A stretch of 52,676 nt of DNA, taken from the NCBI GenBank assembly GCA_946407735.1, contig CAMJPL010000019.1:1-52676 (forward strand). Reading direction: 5' to 3'. Every line of letters starts with the position of its first letter. Positions within the stretch are counted from its first letter, which is position 1. The stretch comes from an uncultured Clostridia bacterium (GTDB lineage Bacteria > Bacillota > Clostridia > Oscillospirales > CAG-272). The notes beneath the pieces are model-generated. The model saw nothing but the letters and a program-made list of their open reading frames with translations, was not told where the DNA came from and made no database searches. The translations under genes and the position numbers were made by a program. This document shows, piece after piece, positions 32,302-41,541 of this stretch.

Positions 32302-33708
32302 TCACGGCTTTATCAGCACGCCGGGAGCCGAGATCATGCCGTAAATGCTCGAGACCGGGATGAGCTCGACGCCTTCCGGGACCGATATCTTTTTCGCGTT
32401 CCTCGACGGAAGGATTATCTTTTTGAAGCCCATCTTCACCGCCTCGCTCACCCTCGGCATGATGTTGGAGACGGCCCTTACCTCCCCCGACAGCCCGATC
32501 TCGCCGATGCAGCAGAGATCGGCGGGGATGACAAGATCCCTGAAGCTCGATATCAGAGCCAGCGCCGCGCCGAGATCGCACGCCGTCTCGTCGATCCTGA
32601 GACCGCCGACGACGTTCAGATAGACGTCGACGGCCGAGAATTTCAGCCCGAGCCGCTTTTCAAGCACCGCGAGTATCAGACACAGGCGGTTGTAATCGAC
32701 GCCTCCCGACGTCCTTCTCGGAGACGGGAAGGTGGTCGGCGCCGCAAGCGCCTGGATCTCGGCGACGAGAGGGCGGGTGCCCTCCATTACGCAGACGGCG
32801 CAGTTGCCGGGCGAGTTTTCCGGGCGGTCGGACAGCAGCATCTCCGACGGATTGGGGATCTCGGTGAGCCCGCTTTCCTCCATCTCGAAGACGCCGATCT
32901 CGGACACCGAGCCGAAGCGATTCTTCTGGGCTCTTATGATGCGGTACGACGACTGGCGATCTCCCTCGAAATACAGCACGCAGTCGACCATATGCTCGAG
33001 CACCTTCGGTCCGGCGATGCCGCCCTCCTTGTTCACATGCCCGACGATGATGATCGAAATGTCGTTCTGCTTCGCGGCCGAGATCAGCCGCATCGCCGAT
33101 TCCCTCACCTGAGTGACCGAGCCCGCCGCCGACGGCAGATCGGAGGAATACACCGTCTGGATCGAGTCGACGATGACGATATCCGGCTTTACCCGGTCGA
33201 TCTCCGAGATTATCCCGGCTATGTCGCACTCGGTGAGGACGTACAGCGGCACGTCGCCGATGCCGAGCCTCTCGGCCCTTAGCTTGAGCTGGCTCCTCGA
33301 TTCCTCTCCCGAAACGTATAAGACAGTCCTCGTTTCCCCGTCGGCGCTGATGCAGCCGCATATCTGGGTGAGGAGCGTCGATTTGCCGATGCCCGGCTCT
33401 CCGGCGAGCAGCACTACCGAGCCCGTCACGAGCCCGCCGCCGAGAACGCGGTCAAGCTCTCCGAAGCCGGTCGTAACGCGCATGTATTCCGGCATCGTGA
33501 GCGTCGAGTACAGCTTCGCCTGACGTTCCTCCGGAAGGGCCCGGACGGTGTTCGCCGCCGTGCCTCCCATGCGCTTCGGTTCGGTCTCGGCGATCTCGCC
33601 GTCCTCGTCAAACGTGTTCCACTGCCCGCATTTCGGGCATTTGCCGAGCCACTTCGGGGACTGGTACCCGCATTCCGAGCAGGTGTATATCTTTTTCGGC
33701 GATTTCAT
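32302..33708 (-). CDS. radA: DNA repair protein RadA (Sms)
   Basis: RadA is a RecA-like ATPase that processes branched recombination intermediates. The domain order is complete: a four-cysteine zinc finger (CSECGYQSPKWLGKCPKCGQ, from residue 10), Walker A GEPGIGKST near residue 103, the RadA-specific KNRFG motif, and a C-terminal Lon-protease-like domain. At 468 residues it has normal length. It lies nine bases after an unrelated membrane-protein gene on the same strand and is probably co-transcribed with it. Confidence 0.96.
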   Translation of the reverse strand: MKSPKKIYTCSECGYQSPKWLGKCPKCGQWNTFDEDGEIAETEPKRMGGTAANTVRALPEERQAKLYSTLTMPEYMRVTTGFGELDRVLGGGLVTGSVVLLAGEPGIGKSTLLTQICGCISADGETRTVLYVSGEESRSQLKLRAERLGIGDVPLYVLTECDIAGIISEIDRVKPDIVIVDSIQTVYSSDLPSAAGSVTQVRESAMRLISAAKQNDISIIIVGHVNKEGGIAGPKVLEHMVDCVLYFEGDRQSSYRIIRAQKNRFGSVSEIGVFEMEESGLTEIPNPSEMLLSDRPENSPGNCAVCVMEGTRPLVAEIQALAAPTTFPSPRRTSGGVDYNRLCLILAVLEKRLGLKFSAVDVYLNVVGGLRIDETACDLGAALALISSFRDLVIPADLCCIGEIGLSGEVRAVSNIMPRVSEAVKMGFKKIILPSRNAKKISVPEGVELIPVSSIYGMISAPGVLIKP

Positions 33709-33717
33709 GAGGGTCTG

Positions 33718-34443
33718 TCAGTCCTTATGGAGATTATTGCCCCACTGTGCGGGCTCGGCGGCCTTCTTTCCTTCCTTTTTGCCCGGGAAGAGCCTGAACC
33801 CAGTGGTGCCGACGATATAGCCGACGCCGCATATGAGTATCGCCGGCAGCGACACCAGCAGCTTCACCCACGGGATGTCCGCGGCGAAGGCGGTTATAAG
33901 ACCGACGTACATGCCGTTCAGGAAGCCGAAGACCGAGCTGGCAACCTGATATGTGTTCATGGCCCAAGCCGGGGTCTCGGCGAGGAATTTCTCGTATTCG
34001 CGGACGTTGGTTTCGGTCCATTCCTTCGCCGCCTCCTCGTCGCTCTGATCGGCCAGCGCGGCTCCGGTGAGATTTCCGGACGAGAGCTGAGTCGGAGTCA
34101 GCTCGCCCGACGCGAGACGCGGGATATTGTAAAAGGCGAGCACGATGAGCGCCGCCAGAAGGATGTTCAGCGCGTTGGCGCAGAGAGATATGAGGAACCC
34201 CTTCGCGGGCGACGGCTTCTGCCCCTGATGGAGCATGAGGATCTGATCCTTCGCGCCGACCTCCCAGATCTGGGCGTAAAGAAGGTAGAGATACAGGATG
34301 ACCGAGGCCGCGCATGAGACTATCATCACGGTGCGATTCGCCGCCGTGGCCATGGTGAGCATAAGCCCGAATACGGTCATGCCGATCTGGATGAGAAACA
34401 GCTTCAATATCGACGAGCCGTTTTTCTTTATAAATTCAAGCAT
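33718..34443 (-). CDS. Hypothetical membrane protein
   Basis: A 241-residue protein I do not recognise. It has about five hydrophobic segments: two near the N-terminus (residues 12-32 and 38-60), one near 88-108, and two towards the C-terminus (about 170-190 and 195-215). An acidic loop (DQSDEEAAKEWTETNVREYEKF) lies in the middle and a basic tail (FPGKKEGKKAAEP) ends it. No enzymatic motif is visible. It sits immediately upstream of radA. The start at 34443 has GGATC but no clear Shine-Dalgarno sequence. Confidence 0.75.
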   Translation of the reverse strand: MLEFIKKNGSSILKLFLIQIGMTVFGLMLTMATAANRTVMIVSCAASVILYLYLLYAQIWEVGAKDQILMLHQGQKPSPAKGFLISLCANALNILLAALIVLAFYNIPRLASGELTPTQLSSGNLTGAALADQSDEEAAKEWTETNVREYEKFLAETPAWAMNTYQVASSVFGFLNGMYVGLITAFAADIPWVKLLVSLPAILICGVGYIVGTTGFRLFPGKKEGKKAAEPAQWGNNLHKD

Positions 34444-34587
34444 CTTTGATCCCGATCCCGATTTTCTGCAAATATAGTATCCGCGGCGATGGTATGAACT
34501 GCCGCTGATTAGATTATATCACATTATTATAAATACGTATGCCCCTATTCTTTAACAATAGGTCAGCTGATTTTTAAAAATTTGCTT

Positions 34588-34635
34588 ATGCAGCCGATGC
34601 AGCCGATGCAGCCAATGCAGCCAATGCAGCCATGA
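34588..34635 (+). repeat. 9-bp minisatellite encoding (Met-Gln-Pro)5 before the recombinase
   Basis: Five tandem copies of ATGCAGCC(G/A) start at 34588. Read in frame they form a 15-codon open frame (Met-Gln-Pro)x5 closed by TGA at 34633-34635, which ends 19 bases before the xerC-like start codon. The first two units end in G and the last three in A. No Shine-Dalgarno site precedes it, so translation is uncertain. Copy number may vary between strains. Confidence 0.7.
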
Positions 34636-34654
34636 TCGAAGGTGAAATGACACA

Positions 34655-35704
34655 ATGAACGACCTTCCCGATATACTGAGGGAATACCGCAGCCATCTGC
34701 TTGTGATAAAAGCCGACTCCCCCAAGACCGTCGACCAGTATCTGCTCGATCTGACGCTGTTTTTCAAATGGCTGAAGATAACGCGCTCCGGCGGGAAAAC
34801 CGATCAGGAGACCTTCGACGCCACCCCGATATCAGACGTCGGGTACGAGCTCGCCGCCTCGGTCACCCGCTCGGACGTCCTCGAGTTCCTCGTCTACGCA
34901 GCGAGCGAGCGGGGCAACGGCGCGAAGGCGAGGGCGAGAAAGCTGTCGTCGATAAAGACCTTTTATAAATACCTAACAGTAACGACGCATCTTCTCGACA
35001 AAAACCCCGCCGCCGACATCGACACGCCGTCGGTGCGCCCGGCGCTGCCGAAGTTCCTTGAGCTCGAGGAATGTCAGATGCTGCTTGACGCCGTGAGAAA
35101 TGACACCCAATCTGCGACGAGAGACCGGGATTTCGCCATCATAACGCTCTTTCTCAACTGCGGGATGCGTCTTTCCGAGCTGTGCGGGATAAACATCAGC
35201 GATATCGACACCGAGCTCCGCTCGATGAGGGTGCTCGGAAAGGGCGCGAAGCAGCGGGTGATATATCTGAACGACGCCTGCCGCGAGGCGCTGCTCGCCT
35301 GGCTTCAGGTGAGGGCGAGGGACGCGCAGATCAAGGCCGACTCGCGGGACGCCCTGTTCATATCGTCCCGCCACTCGAGGATATCGAACAAGACGGTCCA
35401 GTGGATGGTATACCGCTACCTCGACATGGCCGGTCTCGGCAACCGCGATTTCTCGGTGCACAAGCTCCGCCATACCGCCGCGACGCTCATGTACCGCGAC
35501 GGCGGGGTCGACGTCCGCGTCCTGAAGGACATCCTCGGCCATGAGCAGCTGAACACCACGCAGATATACACGCATGTCTCGAACGCCCAGATGGAGAACG
35601 CCATGCAGAAGAACCCGCTTTCGCGCCAGAAGCCGCCGAAGCGTCTGACGGCGATTACGCAGACTCAGCCGGGCGAAAACGACGCCGTAAAGGAAGAAAA
35701 CTGA
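34655..35704 (+). CDS. Tyrosine recombinase (XerC/XerD-like)
   Basis: A 349-residue site-specific recombinase. The N-terminal SAM-like core-binding domain (about residues 5-110) precedes a catalytic domain with all expected residues: R172 in NCGMRLSEL, K196 in LGKGAKQR, H269 and R272 in HKLRH, H296 in LGHEQ and nucleophile Y305 in YTHVS. It could resolve chromosome dimers or act on another element; no dif-like site or cassette was found next to it. The start at 34655 has GAAGGTGAAATG upstream. It is followed after three bases by the carboxypeptidase gene, so the two are likely co-transcribed. Confidence 0.9.
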   Translation: MNDLPDILREYRSHLLVIKADSPKTVDQYLLDLTLFFKWLKITRSGGKTDQETFDATPISDVGYELAASVTRSDVLEFLVYAASERGNGAKARARKLSSIKTFYKYLTVTTHLLDKNPAADIDTPSVRPALPKFLELEECQMLLDAVRNDTQSATRDRDFAIITLFLNCGMRLSELCGINISDIDTELRSMRVLGKGAKQRVIYLNDACREALLAWLQVRARDAQIKADSRDALFISSRHSRISNKTVQWMVYRYLDMAGLGNRDFSVHKLRHTAATLMYRDGGVDVRVLKDILGHEQLNTTQIYTHVSNAQMENAMQKNPLSRQKPPKRLTAITQTQPGENDAVKEEN

Positions 35705-35707
35705 TAT

Positions 35708-36964
35708 ATGCAGCAGAACTACCCGAACCGTGGAGAAATGAACCGGCAGAGCGCCGCACAGGGCCGGGGGACGCCCCGGCAGCCGAATGCCGATCAGCGG
35801 CAGAATGCCCAAGGCTCCCGCGCGATGCGCACCCCTCCGCCGCAGTCAGGCCGTCGGTCACAAGAGGGACAGCCGCGCCAGCCGCAGAAGCCGGCTCTCG
35901 ATGTCTTTTCCGAAAAGCCGAAGCAGGAAAAAAAGATGAAAAACAGCGCAATCCCGATAGTCGTCATCGCCGTGATCGCCGCAGCGGCCTTCATCGGCGG
36001 CTCGATATTCGCCCTCGAGCGCGCCAACCTGATCAGTCTGCCCGAGCTCGCCGAAACTACGCGCGCCGACTACGCGATAACCGGCGCCGCGTACGACACC
36101 GACGAGGCCGGTCTTCCGGCCGCCTCATACGAGGAGCCGCGTCAGCCGGTCGAGCTCGGAAATGAGACAGCGTGCGAGCACGCGCTGCTCGTCAACATCT
36201 CGACCGGAGAGATACTCGCCCGCAAGCTGGAGGATGAGATCGCGTACCCCGCGTCGATAACGAAGATAATGACCGCCATAGTGGCGATCGAGAATATAGA
36301 GGACCTCAATTCCGAGGTCAAGCTCGACTACGAGATGTTCGAGTACATATACAGCCGCAGCGCCTCGACGGCCGGATTCTACTCCGGCGAGCGGATAAAG
36401 GCGATAGATCTGCTGTACGGACTCATCCTCCCGTCGGGAGCCGACGCGGCGCTCGGTCTCGCGAAGCTCGTCGCGGGCTCTGAGGAGGAGTTCGTGAAGC
36501 TGATGAACGACAAATGCGCCGAGCTCAAGATGGACAACACGCATTTCACCAACTGCACCGGCCTTCACGACATAAACCACTACTCCACCTGCGCCGATCT
36601 CTACCGCCTGCTCCGATACGCGCTGAGGAACCAGACCTTCTTCGACGTCTTCACCACCTTCGAGTACACCACGTCGCCGACCAACATCCACGGCAGCGGA
36701 ATAACGGTGACGAGCACGATAAAGTACAACTACAATAAGGAAAACCTGCCGCTCGGCTACGTCATCGGCGGCAAGACCGGCTACACCGAGCCGGCGAAGC
36801 AGTGCATGGCGACCCTCGCCTTAAAGGACGGCGAATATTACGCCCTGATAGTGCTCGGCTGCGGCGACGGCACATCGAAGCGAGCCGCTCACGCCCTGTG
36901 CAGCGCCGACATATGGAACCGCTTCCTCGGCGAGCCCCCCGCCGCGGCGGAAGGAGAAGGCTGA
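35708..36964 (+). CDS. D-alanyl-D-alanine carboxypeptidase (S11 family) with cytoplasmic extension
   Basis: A 418-residue S11 penicillin-binding protein that trims peptidoglycan stem peptides. Unusually, it begins with about 77 residues rich in Gln, Pro, Arg and Gly, then a membrane anchor (about 80-103) instead of a cleavable signal peptide. The catalytic S183-x-x-K186 (SITK) and the KTG triad (K356) are present. The middle motif, normally S-x-N, reads S243-G-A. The start at 35708 follows AAGGAAG and lies just past the recombinase stop. The next gene overlaps by one base. Confidence 0.88.
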   Translation: MQQNYPNRGEMNRQSAAQGRGTPRQPNADQRQNAQGSRAMRTPPPQSGRRSQEGQPRQPQKPALDVFSEKPKQEKKMKNSAIPIVVIAVIAAAAFIGGSIFALERANLISLPELAETTRADYAITGAAYDTDEAGLPAASYEEPRQPVELGNETACEHALLVNISTGEILARKLEDEIAYPASITKIMTAIVAIENIEDLNSEVKLDYEMFEYIYSRSASTAGFYSGERIKAIDLLYGLILPSGADAALGLAKLVAGSEEEFVKLMNDKCAELKMDNTHFTNCTGLHDINHYSTCADLYRLLRYALRNQTFFDVFTTFEYTTSPTNIHGSGITVTSTIKYNYNKENLPLGYVIGGKTGYTEPAKQCMATLALKDGEYYALIVLGCGDGTSKRAAHALCSADIWNRFLGEPPAAAEGEG

Positions 36965-37926
36965 TGAGCGCCGATATAAGGCTCTGCCGCGGCTATGACG
37001 CGGCGGAGATGGCAGGGCTGTTCGATTCGCTTACCGGAACCGACGATTTTATCTATCTCCCGCTGTCGGAGGATGAGATAAAGTCGAAATTCCTCGACGA
37101 TTCGGACGGGATATCGAAAAAGGCCGTCGGTATGTTCGATCACGGCGCTCTTTCCGGCTTCGCATCCGGGTGCGAAAAGGGCGGGAAGCGGTATGTCACG
37201 ATGCTCGCCGTCAAAGCAAGCAGACGGGGCGAAGGCATCGGCGGCGCCCTGCTCTCCCGTCTCGAGTCAGAGCTCGGTCCCGGGCCGTATGAAGCGAGCT
37301 TCTACGATCCGATACAGCTTTCATGGGCCGTGCCGGGAACCGACGGGCGGGCGATGCACAACAACAGCCCCGGCGTCGACATCTCGTCAGACGCGTACGG
37401 CTTTTTCGGCTCCCGCGGCTACAATCCTTGGGCCGTCGAGTATTCGTACTATCTCCCGCTCACGGGATATGATACGCCGGACGGGATAAAGACCCTCGCG
37501 GGACGGCTCGCGGAAGAAGGGATAACGGCGGGATATTACGATCCGGCATATCATCACGGCTTTGACCATGTCTGCGATTCCACCGGCTTCACCGGCTGGA
37601 AGGACGCCGTGAGAGCCGAGCTCAAAAAGCCGGATCCCCGCCCGGTGCTCTGTCTTTTCGACGGGGACAAAGTCATCGGCTCGACGGGGTACATATCCGC
37701 CCCGCCGGGAGGACGCGGGTTCTTCCTCGGCGTCGGCGTCGCGCCGGAATACCGCGGCAGGGGCTGCGGGAAGCTGATGTTCTCCTTCCTCTGCTCCGAG
37801 CTGAAAAGGATGGGAGCCGGATATATGACTCTCTTCACCGGCGAGGAAAACATGAGCGCGCGCAGGATATACGAGGCGGCGGGTTTCACCCATGTCCGCA
37901 GCTGGGCGCTGATGAGAAAGGCATAA
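36964..37926 (+). CDS. Tandem GNAT-domain acetyltransferase
   Basis: A 320-residue protein with two GNAT domains. The first (about residues 1-150) has YVTMLAVKASRRGEGIGGALLSRLE; the second (about 165-320) has GVGVAPEYRGRGCGKLMFS and ends with NMSARRIYEAAGFTHVRSW. Both acetyl-CoA loops (RRGEGIGG and RGRGCGK) look intact. The start at 36964 overlaps the stop of the carboxypeptidase by one base with GGAGAAGG upstream, so translational coupling is likely. The substrate is unknown. Confidence 0.85.
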   Translation: MSADIRLCRGYDAAEMAGLFDSLTGTDDFIYLPLSEDEIKSKFLDDSDGISKKAVGMFDHGALSGFASGCEKGGKRYVTMLAVKASRRGEGIGGALLSRLESELGPGPYEASFYDPIQLSWAVPGTDGRAMHNNSPGVDISSDAYGFFGSRGYNPWAVEYSYYLPLTGYDTPDGIKTLAGRLAEEGITAGYYDPAYHHGFDHVCDSTGFTGWKDAVRAELKKPDPRPVLCLFDGDKVIGSTGYISAPPGGRGFFLGVGVAPEYRGRGCGKLMFSFLCSELKRMGAGYMTLFTGEENMSARRIYEAAGFTHVRSWALMRKA

Positions 37927-37930
37927 AACG

Positions 37931-37957
37931 AAGCCTCCGCGGCAGACGCGGAGGCTT
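37931..37957. terminator. Terminator between converging genes
   Basis: A perfect 11-bp stem AAGCCTCCGCG/CGCGGAGGCTT (37931-37941, 37947-37957) with a 5-base loop lies between the acetyltransferase and the converging glycosidase gene. T-rich tracts are modest. Confidence 0.75.
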
Positions 37958-37982
37958 GCTTTGTCGTGTTGCTCGGTTATGC

Positions 37983-38879
37983 TCAGCTTATCGTTCCCGT
38001 CGCGTACCCGATATACTCGCATCCGCCGGTCCTGCCGTTGTACCAGAGGCGGTAGGTCCCGTCAGGCGCCCTGACGACGGTCGGCTTATAGCAGGATTCA
38101 GAGTCCCAGCACCCCTCGCCCGGAGTGACGAGCGGGTTTTCCGGGACGCGCCGCCATCCGGTGACGCCGTCCTTCGATCTCGCGGCGCAGATGCAGGCGG
38201 TGTGGATGTCGCGGTAGCCGATGTAGAACATTATGTACCCGTCGCCGTCAGGCAGGATGTCGCAGGCGCCGATGCGGTTCTGCTCGTACTCGTTCTCCGG
38301 AGCGCAGGTGAATATCGGCATATCGCCGTATTTTTTCCAGCATATCCCGTCCTTTGACTCGGCGTAGGCTATGGCGTCCGGCTCGTACGTCTCGCCGGCG
38401 CAGTACCACATCCTCCAGACGCCGCCCTCGTACATGACGAACGGGTTCATCACCGACTCCTTCTCGAAGCCGTATTCCGGCGAAAGGACCGGCTCTTTGC
38501 GGAAGCGCCTGAAATGAATCCCGTCGTCCGATTCCGCTATGCCGATCCACGATTTCCCGTGTCCGCCGTCCCAGACCTGCCCGGTGTACCACATGAGATA
38601 CCCTTCCCCGTCCGGCCTTTTCACGACGCAGTTCCGGTTGATTATCTGCTCCCAGCCGGAGGACGGCTCGCATTCGAGCGTGATCGTCGGCTCCTCCCAG
38701 CTTATGCCGTCGTCTGAGAATGTCACGGCGAGCGCCGCCTTCGGCCGCCATGAGAAATCCATGCGAAGACGCCCGCCGTCTTCACGCACGAAGGCGTCGA
38801 ACACCGTGCCTGTGGAAGTGTCTCCGAAAACCGGAGCGCTGCCGTATTTTTTGAATGATCCTGACTTCATTTGTGTCAT
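37983..38879 (-). CDS. Beta-propeller glycosidase-like protein (GH43/GH130 type)
   Basis: A 298-residue protein with five repeating blades of the form W-x-x-x-ESKDGI-x-W, for example FSDDGISWEE, AESDDGIHFRRF, AESKDGICWKKY and ARSKDGVTGWRR. This is the five-bladed propeller layout of the GH32/43/130 groups. It has no signal peptide, so it probably acts on imported oligosaccharides. I cannot assign a specific family from catalytic residues with confidence. Its ATG overlaps the stop of the binding-protein gene by four bases (ATGA), so the two are translationally coupled. Confidence 0.75.
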   Translation of the reverse strand: MTQMKSGSFKKYGSAPVFGDTSTGTVFDAFVREDGGRLRMDFSWRPKAALAVTFSDDGISWEEPTITLECEPSSGWEQIINRNCVVKRPDGEGYLMWYTGQVWDGGHGKSWIGIAESDDGIHFRRFRKEPVLSPEYGFEKESVMNPFVMYEGGVWRMWYCAGETYEPDAIAYAESKDGICWKKYGDMPIFTCAPENEYEQNRIGACDILPDGDGYIMFYIGYRDIHTACICAARSKDGVTGWRRVPENPLVTPGEGCWDSESCYKPTVVRAPDGTYRLWYNGRTGGCEYIGYATGTIS

Positions 38880-40351
38880 CCCTCGATCTGTGAGATAAGC
38901 TTATCTATCTTTTTCTGCGCTGACGACTGCTTCTTTTCGAGCGCCGACATGAGGCCGTCCGCCGATTTGTTTGAGATGAGATTCGAGTAAATACTTCCGA
39001 TATCTATGAAGCTATACGCGAACTCCGGGTCTATCGTGCGGCTGCGGCGGATTATCTGCAGCATCTCCACCGAGTCGGCGTCGCGCATCGCCTTGCCCTG
39101 GAGCAGGACGTCGTGATAGGCGACGGAGGTCGAATAATAGCTGTCGGCCTGGATCGCCTCGAGCATATGCCCGGTAAATTCCGCCGCGGAAGTATTTCTC
39201 GGGATCACCATCGTGCTCGACCAGTATGTGCTGAATGAATGCGCGTAGTTTTCCTGCTGCTCGTCAAGCTTCGGGAAGGGGAGCAGGCCGATGTCGGTCT
39301 CAAGATCGCGGAAGATGAGCATCTGCTCTATCCCTCCGGTGTAGAACAGCGAATTGCCGGCGCGGAAGATGTTCCGCATCCCGGTCCAGACGTCGTCAAG
39401 CTTGAGCTGTTCGGCCATGACGTAGCTGTCGCCGCACATCATCCGGCAGACCTTGTCGGCGGCCTGATACAGGCGCTCGTTTATGTTGAGCACCGGGTTG
39501 CCGTCCCCGTCCCGCGAGATAAGGAAGACGTCAGACGCCAGCACATGAAGCCTGAAATTGAAGTTCTCGCCCATCGTCCCGTAACGGTCGTTCTCATCGA
39601 GCGTCCCGTCGCCGTTTATATCCGACGTCACCTGATCCAGAAGCGCCGTGAAGGTGTCGAGCGTCCATTTGTTGTCTCTTACAAGGCCGTACGGCTCGAT
39701 GCCGAAATCTCCGGCGAGAACCTTATTGAAGACAACGCCGTATGAATGCGAATCGGTCCAGGTGTTCATGGCTCCGATGGCCGAATAGACATGACCCTTT
39801 ATCATCATGGCGTCGGCGACGCGGGTGTCCCACCACGGTCTTGAAAGATCGATATAGGGGATCTGCGTGAGATCGGCGGTATATCCGGCGTTCGCGCTGC
39901 CGAGCGAATCGGTGAAGCCGTCTATCACGACGTCCCAGTTGTCCTCACCCGCGAGATAGGTCTTCTTGAAGGTCCCGCTCACGCTGTCGGAAACGTCGTT
40001 TACTATCTTAATCTCGTATTTTTCCTCTATCCTGCGAGTCCGCTCATAGACGGTGTCGTTCATTATCTCGCCGTTGATCTCGTCCGACGCCACCTCCGAG
40101 TAAAAGCGCACGACGGCGTCCTTTACCACGCGTGAAAGGAAACGGAGCTTCTGCCCGCCGTATTTCGTGTCGGGGATGTCGGGCTCGAGCCTCGCCTCCG
40201 CGGTTTCGGGCGTTTCCTCGGCCGGAGTCTCCGCCGCTGCCGAGGTCAGAGCGATCTCCCCCGCCGGCTTCTCATCCGATGAACCTCCGCAGGCCGCCGC
40301 CGATGTCAGGACGACCGACAGCATCAGCATCAGGCACGCTGTACGTTTCAT
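38876..40351 (-). CDS. Extracellular solute-binding lipoprotein
   Basis: A 491-residue lipoprotein with lipobox cysteine C21 (TSAAAC), an acidic linker, and the family motif NGEIMNDTVYERTRRIEEKY. It contains DINGDGTLDENDRYG, a calcium-loop-like segment. GGGAGGT lies just upstream of two in-frame ATGs (40357 and 40351); I choose 40351, which gives the cleanest signal peptide. The gene follows the UroD-like gene in the operon and overlaps the glycosidase gene by four bases, so it probably captures the substrate of those enzymes. Confidence 0.86.
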   Translation of the reverse strand: MKRTACLMLMLSVVLTSAAACGGSSDEKPAGEIALTSAAAETPAEETPETAEARLEPDIPDTKYGGQKLRFLSRVVKDAVVRFYSEVASDEINGEIMNDTVYERTRRIEEKYEIKIVNDVSDSVSGTFKKTYLAGEDNWDVVIDGFTDSLGSANAGYTADLTQIPYIDLSRPWWDTRVADAMMIKGHVYSAIGAMNTWTDSHSYGVVFNKVLAGDFGIEPYGLVRDNKWTLDTFTALLDQVTSDINGDGTLDENDRYGTMGENFNFRLHVLASDVFLISRDGDGNPVLNINERLYQAADKVCRMMCGDSYVMAEQLKLDDVWTGMRNIFRAGNSLFYTGGIEQMLIFRDLETDIGLLPFPKLDEQQENYAHSFSTYWSSTMVIPRNTSAAEFTGHMLEAIQADSYYSTSVAYHDVLLQGKAMRDADSVEMLQIIRRSRTIDPEFAYSFIDIGSIYSNLISNKSADGLMSALEKKQSSAQKKIDKLISQIEG

Positions 40352-40406
40352 TATCATTATACCTCCCTGTATATCAGGCAAATTTATATTCCCTTCAAAA
40401 CGCTCT

Positions 40407-41402
40407 TCACAGCGAGTTCGCCTCGTCGACGAGAGCGCATATGTTCTCCAGCGGGACGTCCGTCTGGATGCCCTGCGCCGCCGCGATGATGTAGCCGCCG
40501 TCCCGCGAGAGATATTCCGTCACGCGGCGGGTCTCCTCCCTTACGTCCTCCGTCGTGCCGTACGGAAGCGTCTGCTGGGTGCTGATGCCGCCCCAGAAGG
40601 TGAGTCTGCTGCCGAAAGTGTCCTTCAGCTCGCGGATATCCATGCACTCGGGCTGTATCGGGTTCAGCACGTCGGCACCCATTTCGATCAGGTCGGGGAT
40701 GACGCGGCGGATGTTGCCGCAGGAATGGACCCATACGTCGAGCCCGGCGCCTTTGATGACGTCGTATTCCTTCTTCGCCCCCGGTTTCAGCATCGTCCTC
40801 CACGACGACGGCGACATCATAAGATCGCGCTGAGAGCCCCAGTCGTTTCCGAGCAGCACACCGTCGAGGCCCGGGACTTTGACGATCTCCTTCAGTATCT
40901 CAAGGTTCCTCTCGGTTATGAAATCGAGAAGCGACTGCGCGAACTCCGGCTCGCCCGCCATGTCGGCGAGAAAGTTCTCGAGCCCCCGCGAGAAATAGGC
41001 CTTCTCGAAGTCGCTCGTCCAGATCTCGGCCAGCACATAGGCGTCGGTGTATTCGTTCAGGTTCTTCACCGACTCGGCGAAGGTCTCCATGCTCCGGTAA
41101 TCCTTCGTTTCGGGGATATATCCCGGAGCGTCGGCCGCCTTGTAATCGTCCGGTAGGTCCTTCCAGTCCCACCACGGGAAATTCTCGAGCAGGCAGACGT
41201 GATTCCCCATGCTGTAATAAAGCGCGTTGCGGAACTCGATCTTTCCCTCGTCGCGAAGCCGCCGCATATCGGGATCGCCGTATCTTTCCCACAGCGGGTC
41301 GATGTATTTCATCAGCCCGTCGTAGGCGAAATGGAAGAATGTCGGCGTCTTGTCGGCTCTTTTATGGGATATAGCTGCTTTTACCCTTTCCCGTCTTGTC
41401 AT
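40407..41402 (-). CDS. Uroporphyrinogen-decarboxylase-fold methyltransferase-like protein
   Basis: A 331-residue UroD-fold protein. It has the H226-S-C228-G-N motif and a later C253, resembling the zinc ligands of corrinoid-dependent methyltransferases (MtaA/CmuA group), and it begins MTRRERVKAAISHKRADKTP as that group does. I see no sign of a role in heme synthesis. The start at 41402 follows GCGAGG; a longer in-frame reading upstream crosses the promoter region. It is first in an operon with a binding protein and a beta-propeller glycosidase. Demethylation of a methylated sugar is a possible but unproven role; no corrinoid protein is encoded here. Confidence 0.78.
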   Translation of the reverse strand: MTRRERVKAAISHKRADKTPTFFHFAYDGLMKYIDPLWERYGDPDMRRLRDEGKIEFRNALYYSMGNHVCLLENFPWWDWKDLPDDYKAADAPGYIPETKDYRSMETFAESVKNLNEYTDAYVLAEIWTSDFEKAYFSRGLENFLADMAGEPEFAQSLLDFITERNLEILKEIVKVPGLDGVLLGNDWGSQRDLMMSPSSWRTMLKPGAKKEYDVIKGAGLDVWVHSCGNIRRVIPDLIEMGADVLNPIQPECMDIRELKDTFGSRLTFWGGISTQQTLPYGTTEDVREETRRVTEYLSRDGGYIIAAAQGIQTDVPLENICALVDEANSL

Positions 41403-41456
41403 TCTGATACCTCGCTGCCGATCGTCATATCCGCGGTGTAAAGTCCGGCGGGCATC

Positions 41457-41485
41457 TTGCTTTTTTTCGCGGCAGATGATATAAT
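41457..41485 (+). promoter_or_regulatory. Promoter of the AraC-type regulator
   Basis: TTGCTT (41457-41462) and TATAAT (41480-41485) with a 17-base spacer; predicted start near 41492. Confidence 0.65.
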
Positions 41486-41541
41486 ATATATATACTCGCT
41501 TAAAGCGCTCCGGCCGAAAGCCGGGCGGCGTCAGCATCTAT

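Noticed and set aside
34655..35704. Integron or mobile element centred on the tyrosine recombinase
   Set aside because: Flanks are ordinary chromosomal genes, and no attachment site, cassette or transfer gene is seen.
40407..41402. A heme-pathway hemE gene
   Set aside because: The zinc-type H-S-C motif and glycan neighbours fit the methyltransferase-like branch of the fold better, and no other heme genes are nearby.
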